The notes below the pieces were generated by a model. The model saw only the letters and a program-made list of their open reading frames with translations, did not search any database and was not told where the DNA came from. Source: Microbacterium barkeri (GTDB taxonomy: Bacteria > Actinomycetota > Actinomycetes > Actinomycetales > Microbacteriaceae). From it: 64,000 bases of DNA. Each line of letters starts with the position of its first letter. The stretch's first letter is position 1. This document shows, in pieces, positions 51,203-61,818 of the stretch. The translations under genes and the position numbers were made by a program. The DNA lies in NCBI RefSeq assembly GCF_027921765.1, contig NZ_BSEJ01000001.1:248001-312000 (forward strand), given 5' to 3'.

Positions 51203-51883
51203 TCAGGCGGCGGGCTCTCCCGCCGCACGGCGCTCGGCCCACACCTGGCGTGCGACCTGCGCGAACGCCTGCGGCGGCTGAGCGCCGCTCACGCCGTACT
51301 TCCCGTCGATCACGAAGAACGGCACGCCGTTGATGCCGTATGCGCGGGCCTGCTCCTGGTCCCGACGGACGTCGGGCAGGTGGCGACCCGACTCGAGGGC
51401 CTCGCGCGCGCCATCCGGATCGAGCCCCGCCTCCGCCGCGATGTCGACGAGGTCGTCGATGCGCCCGACGTGGCGCCCCTCGGTGAAGTAGGCCTGCATG
51501 AGGCGCTCGGTCACCTCGAGCTGCCGTCCGTTCGCCTTCGCGTGGTGGATGAGCTCGTGCGCCTTGACCGTGTTCGTGTGCTGGAGGATGTCGAACCGGT
51601 ACGCGAGCCCCGCCCCCGCCGCGACATCCGTCACGCGCTGGAGCATCTGCTCGACCTGCTCTCGCGCCATGCCCTTGTGGCCGACGAGGAAGTCGAGCTC
51701 GGAGCCGTCGAAGTCCACGGGGGTGTCGGGCGCGAGCTCGAACGAGTGGAACGTCACCTCGACGCGCGGCGCGTCGTCGTCGCCGGCCACCTCCGCGAGC
51801 CCGGTCTCCAGGTTCCGCTTGCCGATGTAGCACCAGGGGCAGGCGATGTCGCTCCACACGTCGATCTTGATCGCATCCGTCAC
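51203..51883 (-). CDS. DsbA family oxidoreductase (FrnE-like)
   Basis: The 226-residue protein begins MTDAIKIDVWSDIACPWCYIG with the redox CPWC (Cys15, Cys18) in a thioredoxin fold. It has an α-helical insert, ends near GVPFFVIDGKYGVSGAQPP with the cis-Pro loop, and has no signal peptide. It is cytosolic and of the FrnE/polyketide-oxidoreductase subgroup. It lies after uppS (37-base gap) on the same strand and converges on gpx, whose stop is immediately adjacent. Confidence 0.92.
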   Translation of the reverse strand: MTDAIKIDVWSDIACPWCYIGKRNLETGLAEVAGDDDAPRVEVTFHSFELAPDTPVDFDGSELDFLVGHKGMAREQVEQMLQRVTDVAAGAGLAYRFDILQHTNTVKAHELIHHAKANGRQLEVTERLMQAYFTEGRHVGRIDDLVDIAAEAGLDPDGAREALESGRHLPDVRRDQEQARAYGINGVPFFVIDGKYGVSGAQPPQAFAQVARQVWAERRAAGEPAA

Positions 51884-51920
51884 ACCGGATGCAACGGGCC
51901 GCGACGCCTCGGCATTCCCC

Positions 51921-52721
51921 TCACGCCTTCGGCGCGTCGACCGCCCCGCCGTACCGCCGGTCGCGACTGTGGAAGATGCGGATGGCCTCCCACAGGTCCT
52001 CGCGCGTGAAGTCCGGCCAGAGGCGGTCGAGGAAGACCATCTCGGCGTACGCGGCCTCCCAGAGCATGAAGTTCGACGTGCGCTGCTCTCCGCTCGAGCG
52101 GACGAAGAGGTCGACGTCCGGCATGTCGGGCACGTAGAGCCGCTTCGCGATCGACTTCTCCGAGATCGCCGACGGCTTGAGCCGCCCGGCCCTGACCTCC
52201 TCCGCGAGCTCGCGCACGGCGTCGACGATCTCGTACCGGCCGCCGTAGTTCACGCACATCGTGAACGTCATCGTGCGGTTGGAGGCCGTGAGCTTCTCGG
52301 CTTCCTGCAGATCCTTGATGACGGAGCCCCACAGTCGCGGCTTGCGCCCGGCCCAGCGGATGCGCACACCCCACTCGTTGAGCTGGTCGCGGTAGCGGTG
52401 CAGCACGATCCGGCTGAAGTTCATGAGGAAGCGCACCTCCTCGGGCGAGCGCTTCCAGTTCTCGGTGGAGAACGCGTAGACCGACAGGTGCTTCACCCCC
52501 GCCTGCACCGCGCCCGCGACGACGTCGAGCAGCTGCTCGATCCCCTGTCGGTGACCCTCGACGCGCGGCAGGCCCTGCCGGTTCGCCCAGCGGCCGTTGC
52601 CGTCCATGACGATCGCGACATGGTGTGGCACCGGACCGGCGAACGCCGGCGGCTGGAGCCCCGTCCAGTCGAGGGGCTTGTACGGCTCGGCGTCGGGGTG
52701 GGTGTAGGGCTTGGGGCTCAT
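51921..52721 (-). CDS. uppS: Isoprenyl transferase (undecaprenyl/decaprenyl diphosphate synthase)
   Basis: The 266-residue cis-prenyltransferase has the catalytic Asp40 in HVAIVMDGNGRWANRQGLPR and the FPP-binding GHRQG. It also has LSVYAFSTENWKRSPEEV and VDLFVRSSGEQRTSNFMLWEAAYAEMVF. It makes the C50 or C55 polyprenyl carrier for cell-wall synthesis. It lies 19 bases after recO, as in most actinobacteria, and is probably co-transcribed with it. Confidence 0.95.
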   Translation of the reverse strand: MSPKPYTHPDAEPYKPLDWTGLQPPAFAGPVPHHVAIVMDGNGRWANRQGLPRVEGHRQGIEQLLDVVAGAVQAGVKHLSVYAFSTENWKRSPEEVRFLMNFSRIVLHRYRDQLNEWGVRIRWAGRKPRLWGSVIKDLQEAEKLTASNRTMTFTMCVNYGGRYEIVDAVRELAEEVRAGRLKPSAISEKSIAKRLYVPDMPDVDLFVRSSGEQRTSNFMLWEAAYAEMVFLDRLWPDFTREDLWEAIRIFHSRDRRYGGAVDAPKA

Positions 52722-52740
52722 GTGCTCTCTCGCGGGGTCG

Positions 52741-53469
52741 TCAACGGTGCTTCTCGACGTGGCTGAACGAGCGGATGGCGCGCTCGAGGTGGAACTGCGC
52801 GTACGCCGCGACGAGGCCGGAGGCCGCGGACAGCTCGCCCGCGGGCGTGGCGTCCACGCGCTCCCAGTCGCCCTCGAGAAGCGCCGCGAGGAGGCTCAGG
52901 GTGCCCCGGCTCACGCGGGGGCTGCCGGCCGGCGCGCATGCCTCGCACACGACGCCGCCCAGCTGCGCGACGAACCGGTCGTGCGGCCCCGCCGCGCCGC
53001 AGCGCGCGCAGTCCTCGAACGAGGGGGCCCATCCGGAGAGCGCCATCGTGCGCAGCAGGTACGAGTCCATGATCGCGTTCGGAGCGTGCTCGCCGCGCGA
53101 CAGCGAGCGCAGCGCGCCCACGAGCAGGAAGAACTGCTGCGGCGTCGACTCCGCCTCGTTCACGCGGTCGGCCGCCTCGACCATGGCGCTCGCGGCCGTG
53201 TAGCGCTCGTAGTCGGCGACGATGTCGGCACCGTAGGCGCCCAGCGAGTCGGCCTGCTGCACGATGTCGAGGCTGCGGCCGATGTAGAACTGCGCGTCGA
53301 CCACCATGAACGGCTCGAGGCGCGCACCGAACTTCGACGAGGTGCGGCGCACGCCCTTCGCGACGGCGCGCACCCGCCCGTGCTGCTTCGTCAGCAGCGT
53401 GACGATGCGGTCGGCCTCGCCCAGCTTGTGGGTGCGGAGCACGACGGCTTCGTCTCGATAGGTGGGCAC
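52741..53469 (-). CDS. recO: DNA repair protein RecO
   Basis: The 242-residue protein starts at GTG 53469. Its OB-fold N-terminus is [20 protein letters not shown] (RecO family pattern), followed by [18 protein letters not shown] zinc site is formed by [10 protein letters not shown] and VVCEACAP, which is followed by an α-helical C-terminus. It anneals SSB-coated DNA and loads RecA with RecR. It is divergent from the TRIC gene, 36 bases between starts. Confidence 0.94.
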   Translation of the reverse strand: MPTYRDEAVVLRTHKLGEADRIVTLLTKQHGRVRAVAKGVRRTSSKFGARLEPFMVVDAQFYIGRSLDIVQQADSLGAYGADIVADYERYTAASAMVEAADRVNEAESTPQQFFLLVGALRSLSRGEHAPNAIMDSYLLRTMALSGWAPSFEDCARCGAAGPHDRFVAQLGGVVCEACAPAGSPRVSRGTLSLLAALLEGDWERVDATPAGELSAASGLVAAYAQFHLERAIRSFSHVEKHR

Positions 53470-53505
53470 CGTTCGATTATCGAGCCTGTGCGCGAGGATG
53501 GACGC

Positions 53506-54276
53506 GTGACCGAGCCGCTCTTCGTCATCCCGCTCTGGGCCGACCTCCTCGCCGTCGGCCTCGGCGGCATCCAGGGCGCGCTGTTCGCGTCGGGCTTCCG
53601 CGGGCGCGCGCGACTGGACCTCCTCGGCGTCGCGATCATCGGCACGATGATCGGGATGGGCGGAGGGATCATCCGCGACATCCTGCTCGGGCTCGCCCCC
53701 GCGACCCTCCAGAACAACTGGTACCTCGTGACCGCCGTGGGCGCCTCGCTCGTCGGCATGCTGCTCGCGGGCATCTTCGACCGCCTGAACAAGGTGATCG
53801 TCATGCTCGACGCGGTCGTGATCGGGATGTTCGGCGCGTTCGGCACGGCGAAGGCGATCGCGAACGGCATCCCGCTCATCCCCGCGATCTTCATCGGCGC
53901 GTGCGCCGCGGTCGGCGGCAGCGTGATCCGCGACATCGCGATGGGACTCCCGGTCGCGATCATGCACGTCGGGTCGCTCTACGCGGTCGCCGCGGTCGTC
54001 GGCAACGCCGCACTCGCGGTCTCGTATGCGCTCGGCCTGCCGATCGTCGCCGCCGCGATCCTCGGCATCGTGCTCACGACGATCATCCGCGTCCTCGCGG
54101 TGGTGTTCGACCTCTCGCTGCCGGAGCAGCGGCGCCTCAACCGCCGCCGGGTCGCGCTCGAGACGCGCGAGATCCCTGTCATCTCCGCCGGCGACATCCC
54201 CGCGGCGGCCGATCTCGGGCACACCGGCGCGATCATCCTGCCCGACGACATCACGAGGCCGCGCGAGGACGACTGA
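53506..54276 (+). CDS. TRIC-type cation channel family protein (YadS/UPF0126)
   Basis: The 256-residue protein has two copies of the UPF0126/TRIC repeat, with [13 protein letters not shown] in the first and [13 protein letters not shown] in the second (the GGG/GGxxRD pattern). About six to seven membrane helices are visible. The C-terminal 40 residues form a cytosolic tail. The prokaryotic proteins form trimeric cation channels. The GTG start at 53506 follows GAGGATG. Confidence 0.9.
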   Translation: MTEPLFVIPLWADLLAVGLGGIQGALFASGFRGRARLDLLGVAIIGTMIGMGGGIIRDILLGLAPATLQNNWYLVTAVGASLVGMLLAGIFDRLNKVIVMLDAVVIGMFGAFGTAKAIANGIPLIPAIFIGACAAVGGSVIRDIAMGLPVAIMHVGSLYAVAAVVGNAALAVSYALGLPIVAAAILGIVLTTIIRVLAVVFDLSLPEQRRLNRRRVALETREIPVISAGDIPAAADLGHTGAIILPDDITRPREDD

Positions 54277-54288
54277 TCCCGCACATGC

Positions 54289-54323
54289 GGAGCGGGTCGG
54301 GCCCGGAGGACCCGACCCGCTCC
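54289..54323. terminator. Bidirectional stem-loop between TRIC and leuA
   Basis: GGAGCGGGTCGGG (54289-54301) pairs perfectly with CCCGACCCGCTCC (54311-54323) around a 9-base loop. It lies 12 bases after each converging stop. Confidence 0.8.
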
Positions 54324-54335
54324 GATGTCGCCGGA

Positions 54336-56156
<1,821 letters not shown>

Positions 56157-56178
<22 letters not shown>

Positions 56179-56210
56179 CAGCTAAGAAGAAGCAGACCGC
56201 CACAGCGCAT
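56157..56210 (-). CDS. leuA leader peptide
   Basis: An ATG at 56210 opens a 17-codon frame reading MRCGGLLLLSCRDEISI and ending TAG at 56157. Four consecutive leucine codons (CTG CTT CTT CTT) sit at residues 6-9, just before the first arm of the attenuator. When leucyl-tRNA is low the ribosome would stall there and allow leuA transcription. Leader-peptide control of leuA is known in actinobacteria. A second ATG 4 bases upstream is in another frame. Confidence 0.75.
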
Positions 56211-56315
56211 GCATCTACCGTAACACGCAGAGTGCACAGTCGGAGCCGCGAGTTTCCCCTCTTGCTTGAGCACTCTGATCTACGGCGACGCGGCTTGCAG
56301 AGCAGGCTGCTTCAC

Positions 56316-57053
56316 TCAGCCCGCGACGATGTCGGGTAGGCGCTCGAATACGTCGCCCACGCCCCCGAAGTGGCTCGTGCCCGCGCGCACGAGGAGGAAG
56401 CCGATGATCCCGATGATCCAGGCGGTCATCTCGCCTGCCTGCCGGGTGAGCCAGGCGTTCACGCGACGCAGGAGCGGCTCCACCGCGGCATGCGCGACCA
56501 TGCGCAGCACGAGGAGCGCGAGCGCGGGGGCCACCATGACGAGGCAGTAGGCGGCGAGCAGGCCGAGGTGCGCGGCGGGCGGCAGCCGGGCGGCGTCCAT
56601 GATCCCGATCGCCATGAGGTACGGCAGCAGGGTGGCGATCTCGATCGCCGTCGCGGCGAGAGCGAGCAGGATGAGCGGGCGGATGGGCCCGTTCTCCGCT
56701 CCGACGGCGCGCTCGCGCCAGGCGAGCAGGCGCGGCGACGGACCGGCGTCCTTCCTCGTCCCGGTGAGGATCGCGCCGGCGAGCAGCACGCCGCCCACGA
56801 CGAGCATCGCGATCGCGCCGCCGTCCGACGCAAGCCAGTCCCGGATCCCGTCGAGGAGGAGGCGGGCCCCGATCGACAGCAGGACGCCCATCGCCAGGTA
56901 GAACCCCGCCACCGTCGCGAGATAGGCGAGCATGCGCGAGGGGCGGGGCCGCGAGCTCGCGAGCAGCAGCCAGAGGGGGATGAGCAGCGTGCCGAAGCTC
57001 GTCGAGTCGGCGAGGGCGAGCAGCGCGAGGGTGCCGATCGTCGTGATGTCCAT
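56316..57053 (-). CDS. GAP family membrane protein (Sap-like)
   Basis: The 245-residue protein begins MDITTIGTLALLALADSTSFGTLLIPLWLLL and has six membrane helices, including GFYLAMGVLLSIGARLLLDG, AIAMLVVGGVLLAGAILTG and AAYCLVMVAPALALLVLRMVA. The pattern fits the GAP/Sap family, which is related to LysE-type exporters and glycolipid-addressing proteins. Cargo is unknown. It is divergent from a two-component pair, which may control it. Confidence 0.8.
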   Translation of the reverse strand: MDITTIGTLALLALADSTSFGTLLIPLWLLLASSRPRPSRMLAYLATVAGFYLAMGVLLSIGARLLLDGIRDWLASDGGAIAMLVVGGVLLAGAILTGTRKDAGPSPRLLAWRERAVGAENGPIRPLILLALAATAIEIATLLPYLMAIGIMDAARLPPAAHLGLLAAYCLVMVAPALALLVLRMVAHAAVEPLLRRVNAWLTRQAGEMTAWIIGIIGFLLVRAGTSHFGGVGDVFERLPDIVAG

Positions 57054-57170
57054 GTCGACAGCGTCGCGTGATGCCCGCAGGCGCGCATCGGCCGAAGGTG
57101 GCGGTCTCCGCGCCGCCGTCTCCGTCTTTCGGAGGAGGGCGAGCAGCCGGATCGATGCTGGGATGGGAGC

Positions 57171-58370
57171 ATGGCGCGCGCTCCCTTCGACGAGTGGGTC
57201 CTCCCCTTCGTCCGCTACCGCTCGACGGCGGGCGACCTCGCGAACGCGGGCATCGTCCTCCTGCTCGGCGCCGTCGCCTCCTGGGCGGGCGTCGTTCCCG
57301 ACGGCGACGGCGGCCGCCCGCTCGGCCAGCCCTGGATGCCGTGGGTGCTCGCCGTCGCGTGCCTCGTCCCGCTCCTGCTCAAGCGGCGTCTGCCGACGGT
57401 CTCTGTCGCCACGGCGGGCGCGATCCTCGTCGTCAGCGTGCACCTCGTGTCGGGCTCGATCGCCTTCGTGCCGACCGTCGCCATGTTCGACGCGCTCTAC
57501 GCGGCCGCGCTCCTGCTCGATGCGCGTCGCATGCGCGTCGTCCTCGCGATCGCCGTCGCCGTCCTCGCCGCGCTGGCGATCGCCGCGCCGATCGAGGGCC
57601 TCGTCGCGGTCATCCTCACCTACGGCGCGCTGCTCGGCCTCCCGATCGCGTGGGGCACATCGGTGCGCCAGCGCGACGCGCTGGTCCGCCTCGACCGCGA
57701 GCGCGCCGACGCCGTCGCCCACGCCGCCGAGCTCGACCGGACCGCGGCCGTGCGCGCCGAGCGCGCCCGACTCGCGGCCGCGCTGCATGACGAGATCGCC
57801 GCGCGCCTCAGCGCGATCTCGCTCCAGACGAGCGCGCTCGGCGCGCGGGGAGGCCTCGACGCGCGCACCGGGGCATCCGTCGACGCGGTGCGCACCGCGA
57901 GCCGCGAGGCGCTCGCCGAGCTCCGTGCGCTGATCTCCCTGCTCGCCGCCGATCGCGAGGAACCGGCGCTGCCGCCCGCCGACGACCCCGTGAGCGCCCT
58001 TCAGCGCACCGCCGACGCCTTCGGCGTCGCGCTCCGCGTCGCCTCCGACCGCCCGCCGCTCGCGCCCGACGTCTCGGCCGCGCTCGCGCAGATCGGGCGA
58101 GAGGCGATCGTCAACGCCGCTCGCCATGCGCCGGGCGCTGCCGTCGACGCGTCGCTGCACGCAGACGGGTCCGTCGCCGTGCTGGAGATCGACAACCCTC
58201 TCGTCGGCGCGCCGTCGACGGTTGCTCGCGGACTCGGGCTCGACCTGATGGAGAGGCGCTGGTCGGCGATCGGCGCGCGCGGCTCGGCCGGCCCCGTCGA
58301 CGCGCGCTGGCGGGTGCGGGTGGAGGCGCCGCTGTCGACGACAGCCGGGACGACGGGGGCGCCCGCATGA
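57171..58370 (+). CDS. Sensor histidine kinase (HisKA_3 type)
   Basis: The 399-residue protein has four to five N-terminal membrane helices. A dimerisation helix has the phospho-acceptor His in LAAALHDEIAARLSAISLQ, and an HATPase domain has REAIVNAARHAPGAAV (N box) and ARGLGLDLMERRWSAIGA (G box). The ATP-lid motifs are shorter than usual. Its stop overlaps the response regulator start as ATGA. This is the second such pair in the window and its signal is unknown. Confidence 0.9.
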   Translation: MARAPFDEWVLPFVRYRSTAGDLANAGIVLLLGAVASWAGVVPDGDGGRPLGQPWMPWVLAVACLVPLLLKRRLPTVSVATAGAILVVSVHLVSGSIAFVPTVAMFDALYAAALLLDARRMRVVLAIAVAVLAALAIAAPIEGLVAVILTYGALLGLPIAWGTSVRQRDALVRLDRERADAVAHAAELDRTAAVRAERARLAAALHDEIAARLSAISLQTSALGARGGLDARTGASVDAVRTASREALAELRALISLLAADREEPALPPADDPVSALQRTADAFGVALRVASDRPPLAPDVSAALAQIGREAIVNAARHAPGAAVDASLHADGSVAVLEIDNPLVGAPSTVARGLGLDLMERRWSAIGARGSAGPVDARWRVRVEAPLSTTAGTTGAPA

Positions 58371-59005
58371 CCATCCGCGTCCTCGTCGCCGACGATCATG
58401 CAGCGGTGCGCGCCGGCATCGCGGCCGTCCTGTCCGCCGCCTCCGACATCGAGGTCGTCGGCGAGGCCGCCGACGGTCAGGTGGCCATCCGGCAGGCTGC
58501 GGCGCTCGAGCCCGACGTCGTGCTGATGGACGTGCGGATGCCGCGCGTCGACGGCATCGAGGCGACCGCCGCCCTGACCGCACGCGGGTTCCCCGTGCTC
58601 GTGCTCACGACGTTCGCGGTGGACGCCTACGTCGACGGCGCCCTCGCGGCAGGCGCCTCCGGCTACCTTCTGAAGACCGCGGAGGCGGACGAGATCATCG
58701 CGGGCGTCCGCCGCGTGGCGGCCGGCGAGGGCGTCCTCGCGCCCGAGGTGACGCTGCGGGTCATCCGGAGCGTCGGACGCGCACCGGAGCGGCCAGAGCC
58801 TCCCGCAGCGCTCGACCTGCTCACGCCGCGCGAGCGCGAGGTGCTCGTCGGGCTCGGCGCCGGCCGGTCCAACGCCGAGATCGCGCGCGAGCTCCACGTA
58901 TCGGAGACGACCGTCAAGAGCCATGTCTCGCACGTGCTCGCAAAGCTGGGCGTCGCGAGCCGGATGGCCGCGGCCGTGATCGCGCGCGACGCCGGGCTCG
59001 CGTAG
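58367..59005 (+). CDS. Response regulator, NarL/LuxR type
   Basis: The 212-residue protein has a receiver domain with the acidic pair in VLVADDHAAVRAG, Asp in VVLMDVRMPRVDG, and a LuxR-type HTH (LTPREREVLVGLGAGRSNAEIARELHVSETTVKSHVSHVLAKLG). It is the partner of the kinase with which it overlaps by ATGA. It converges on era, whose stop is 8 bases away. The divergent GAP-family membrane gene is a plausible target. Confidence 0.92.
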   Translation: MTIRVLVADDHAAVRAGIAAVLSAASDIEVVGEAADGQVAIRQAAALEPDVVLMDVRMPRVDGIEATAALTARGFPVLVLTTFAVDAYVDGALAAGASGYLLKTAEADEIIAGVRRVAAGEGVLAPEVTLRVIRSVGRAPERPEPPAALDLLTPREREVLVGLGAGRSNAEIARELHVSETTVKSHVSHVLAKLGVASRMAAAVIARDAGLA

Positions 59006-59013
59006 CGATCGCC

Positions 59014-59925
59014 TCAGAAGCCGAGGCGCCTCAGCTGCTTGGGGTCGCGCTGCCACTCCTTCGCGACGCGCACGTGAAGCGAGAGGAACACCCGCGTGCC
59101 GAGCAGCGGCTCGAGCTGCGCTCGCGCCCGCGAGCCCACCTCCTTGAGGCGCGTGCCCTTCCGGCCGATGATGATGGCCTTCTGACTGTCTCGCTCGACC
59201 ACGAGGTCGGCCCAGACGTCGGTCAGCTCGGGATTGTCCTCCCGCGGCGCGATGTCCGAGATCGTGACGGCGATCGAATGCGGCAGCTCGTCGCGCACGC
59301 CCTCGAGCGCGGCCTCGCGGATGATCTCGGCGACGCGGTCCTCGGTCGACTCGTCGGTGACGACGCCGTCGGGATAGAGCGCAGGGCCCTCGGGCATGAG
59401 GGCGAGCAGCTCATCCGTCAGCACGTCGAGGCGCTCTCCGGTGATCGACGACAGCGGGATGACCGCGGCCCAGTCCTCGCGGAGGGCGTCGACCTCGAGG
59501 AGGCGCTCCATGATCTGCTCGTGCGACGACGCGTCGGTCTTCGTGACGATGGCGACCTTCTTCGCGCGAGGATAGCCGTCGAGCGATTCGGCGATCCGGC
59601 GGTCGCCCGGTCCGACCTTCTCCTGCGCGGGCACGCAGAAGGCGATGACGTCGACGTCGCCGAGCACCGATTCGACGAGGTCGTTCAGACGCTGGCCGAG
59701 GAGCGTGCGCGGGCGGTGGATGCCCGGCGTGTCGACCACGATGAGCTGACCGCCGGGGCGGTTCAGGATGCCGCGGATGGCACGGCGCGTGGTCTGCGGC
59801 TTCTCGCTCGTGATCGCGACCTTCTCGCCGACGAGCGCGTTCATGAGCGTCGACTTGCCCACGTTCGGCCGGCCGACGAAGGTCACGAACCCGCTCCGGC
59901 TCGTGTGCTCCGGGGAATCAGTCAT
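59014..59925 (-). CDS. era: GTPase Era
   Basis: The 303-residue protein has the GTPase motifs GRPNVGKSTLMNAL (G1), TTRRAIRG (G2), DTPGIHRPRTLLG (G3) and TKTD (G4). A C-terminal KH domain carries IIIGRKGTRLKEVGSRARAQLE. Era binds 16S rRNA and helps 30S maturation. It begins 8 bases before the end of the upstream hemolysin-family gene, so they are coupled. Its partner ybeY is in the same operon. Confidence 0.97.
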   Translation of the reverse strand: MTDSPEHTSRSGFVTFVGRPNVGKSTLMNALVGEKVAITSEKPQTTRRAIRGILNRPGGQLIVVDTPGIHRPRTLLGQRLNDLVESVLGDVDVIAFCVPAQEKVGPGDRRIAESLDGYPRAKKVAIVTKTDASSHEQIMERLLEVDALREDWAAVIPLSSITGERLDVLTDELLALMPEGPALYPDGVVTDESTEDRVAEIIREAALEGVRDELPHSIAVTISDIAPREDNPELTDVWADLVVERDSQKAIIIGRKGTRLKEVGSRARAQLEPLLGTRVFLSLHVRVAKEWQRDPKQLRRLGF

Positions 59926-61354
59926 GGGGTTCGTCCTTCCTCGCGGCGTCGTCCGAGCGGCCGCCGTTCCTCTTCGCCGCGGACTTCCGGCCGCCGCTCT
60001 TCTTCGCCGGCTCGCGCACGGTCGGCACCTCCACCGTCACCGGCAGCGCGAGCTCGCCCGTGCGCGGGTGACGGCCGCGCACCTCGTCGACGGCGCGCAG
60101 AGCAGAGCTCCGGTCGACGAACACGGTCGCGATCCCCCGTCCGCGGCCGCGCGAGGTGCCGCCGGTGAGGATGAGGCCCTCGACCTCGGCCATGTCGCCC
60201 GGCTGCGGCACGCGGCCGATGTGCTTGCCGAGGAGCCCGCCGATCGAGTCGACGTCATCGTCCTCGAGCTCGATGCCGAACAGCTCCCCCACCTCGTCGA
60301 GCCCGAGGCTCGCGCTCACCCGGAAGGTGCCATCCGGGAGATCGACGATCTCCTTCGACGGCTGGTCGTACTCGTCCGAGATGTCGCCGACGAGCTCCTC
60401 GATGAGGTCCTCGAGGGTCACGAGGCCTGCGACGCCGCCGTACTCGTCGACGACGATGCAGACGTGCACGGCGTCGCGCTTCATCTGCTGCAGGAGCGTC
60501 TCGGCGCGCATCTGCTCCGGGACGAACACGGCAGGCCGCGCGAGGGCCCGGGCGGTCGTGCCCTCGTGCCACGCGGCGCCCTCGCGGAACGCATGCAGGA
60601 CGAGGTCCTTCAGATACAGGACCCCGACGACGTCGTCGATCTCCCCGTCGACCACCGGCAGGCGCGACATGCCGCGCTGGAGGAAGATCGTCATGGCCTC
60701 GCGTGCGGTGGCGTCGGCCTCGACCGTGACCATCTCGGTGCGCGGCACCATGACGACGCGCACGACCTGGTCGGTGAAGTCGAACACCGAGTGGATGAGG
60801 TCGCGATCGTCGGCCTCGATGAGGTCGTTCGACGCGGCTTCGTCGACCATGCTCAGCAGCTGGTCCTCCGACTCGAAGCTGCGCCGGCCGCCGCCCGGCG
60901 TGATCGCGTTGCCGACCACGACGAGCGCCTTCACGAGGGGCCCGAGCACGATGCGCACACCACGCACGAGCGGTGCGAACCAGGACAGCAGCGCCTCCGC
61001 ATGCCGGCGCCCCGCGGAGCGCGGACTCGAGGCGACCGCGACGAACGAGAAGCCCGTCATGACGACGACCGTCGCGAGCACGGCCCACCAGACGCTGTCG
61101 AACAGCAGGATGAACGCGACCGTCGCGAACACGGCGGCGCCGGTCTCCGCGAGCACCCTCAGGAAGCCGATCGCGTTCGCGTGGCTGTCGGGATCGTCGG
61201 CGATGTGGGCGAGCGACCGCGCGTTGCGGCCCTCGGTCGCGAGGTCGACGAGGTCGGCCCGCGAGCTGACCGACAGCGCGGCGTCCAGTGCGGACATGAG
61301 GCCCCCGACCGCGACGAGCACGACGGCCCCGATCAGCAGCAGCGTCTCGATCAT
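59918..61354 (-). CDS. Hemolysin family protein (CNNM/CorC-like, CBS domains)
   Basis: The 478-residue protein starts at ATG 61354. It has three to four N-terminal membrane helices (DUF21/CNNM domain, about 1-190) and a pair of CBS domains with MVPRTEMVTVEADATAREAM and HVCIVVDEYGGVAGLVTLEDLIEELVGDI. A CorC_HlyC C-terminal domain and a basic Lys/Arg/Gly-rich tail follow. Members move magnesium or other divalent ions, despite the historical name. It overlaps ybeY by ATGA and era by 8 bases. Confidence 0.9.
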   Translation of the reverse strand: MIETLLLIGAVVLVAVGGLMSALDAALSVSSRADLVDLATEGRNARSLAHIADDPDSHANAIGFLRVLAETGAAVFATVAFILLFDSVWWAVLATVVVMTGFSFVAVASSPRSAGRRHAEALLSWFAPLVRGVRIVLGPLVKALVVVGNAITPGGGRRSFESEDQLLSMVDEAASNDLIEADDRDLIHSVFDFTDQVVRVVMVPRTEMVTVEADATAREAMTIFLQRGMSRLPVVDGEIDDVVGVLYLKDLVLHAFREGAAWHEGTTARALARPAVFVPEQMRAETLLQQMKRDAVHVCIVVDEYGGVAGLVTLEDLIEELVGDISDEYDQPSKEIVDLPDGTFRVSASLGLDEVGELFGIELEDDDVDSIGGLLGKHIGRVPQPGDMAEVEGLILTGGTSRGRGRGIATVFVDRSSALRAVDEVRGRHPRTGELALPVTVEVPTVREPAKKSGGRKSAAKRNGGRSDDAARKDEPHD

Positions 61355-61818
61355 GTGCGCGGGCGTCTGCGTTCCTCGGCGGCGAAGCTCGCGATGAGCC
61401 GATCCTGGAGCCCGAACATGACGCGGTGCTCCTCCGGCTCGGCGTGGTCGTACCCGAGCAGGTGGAGCAGCCCGTGGGTCGTGAGCAGGATGAGCTCGTC
61501 CATGAGCGAGTGGCCGGCCTTCTCGGCCTGGCCTTCCGCGACCTGCGGGCACAGCACGATGTCGCCCAGGAGTCCCGCGGGCGTCGGCATGTCGTCGGTG
61601 CCCGGTCGCAGCTCGTCCATCGGGAAGCTCAGGACGTCGGTCGGGCCGGGCTCGTCCATCCATTGCACGTGCAGCGCCTCCATAGCGCCCTCGTCGACGA
61701 GGACGATCGCGACCTCGGCGTCGGGGCTGACGTGCAGCTGCGCGAGGTTGTGCTGCGTCAGACGCAGCAGGACGCTCTCGTCGACCGCGATGGCGGACTC
61801 GTTGTTGATGTCGATCAT
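61351..61818 (-). CDS. ybeY: rRNA maturation endoribonuclease YbeY
   Basis: The 155-residue protein has the metal-binding HGLLHLLGYDH motif (three His) and the conserved ALHVQWMDEPGPTDVLSFPM with the Arg/Asp-like core. YbeY processes 16S rRNA 3' ends and works with Era. Its start overlaps the PhoH-like stop as ATGA. Confidence 0.97.
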   Translation of the reverse strand: MIDINNESAIAVDESVLLRLTQHNLAQLHVSPDAEVAIVLVDEGAMEALHVQWMDEPGPTDVLSFPMDELRPGTDDMPTPAGLLGDIVLCPQVAEGQAEKAGHSLMDELILLTTHGLLHLLGYDHAEPEEHRVMFGLQDRLIASFAAEERRRPRT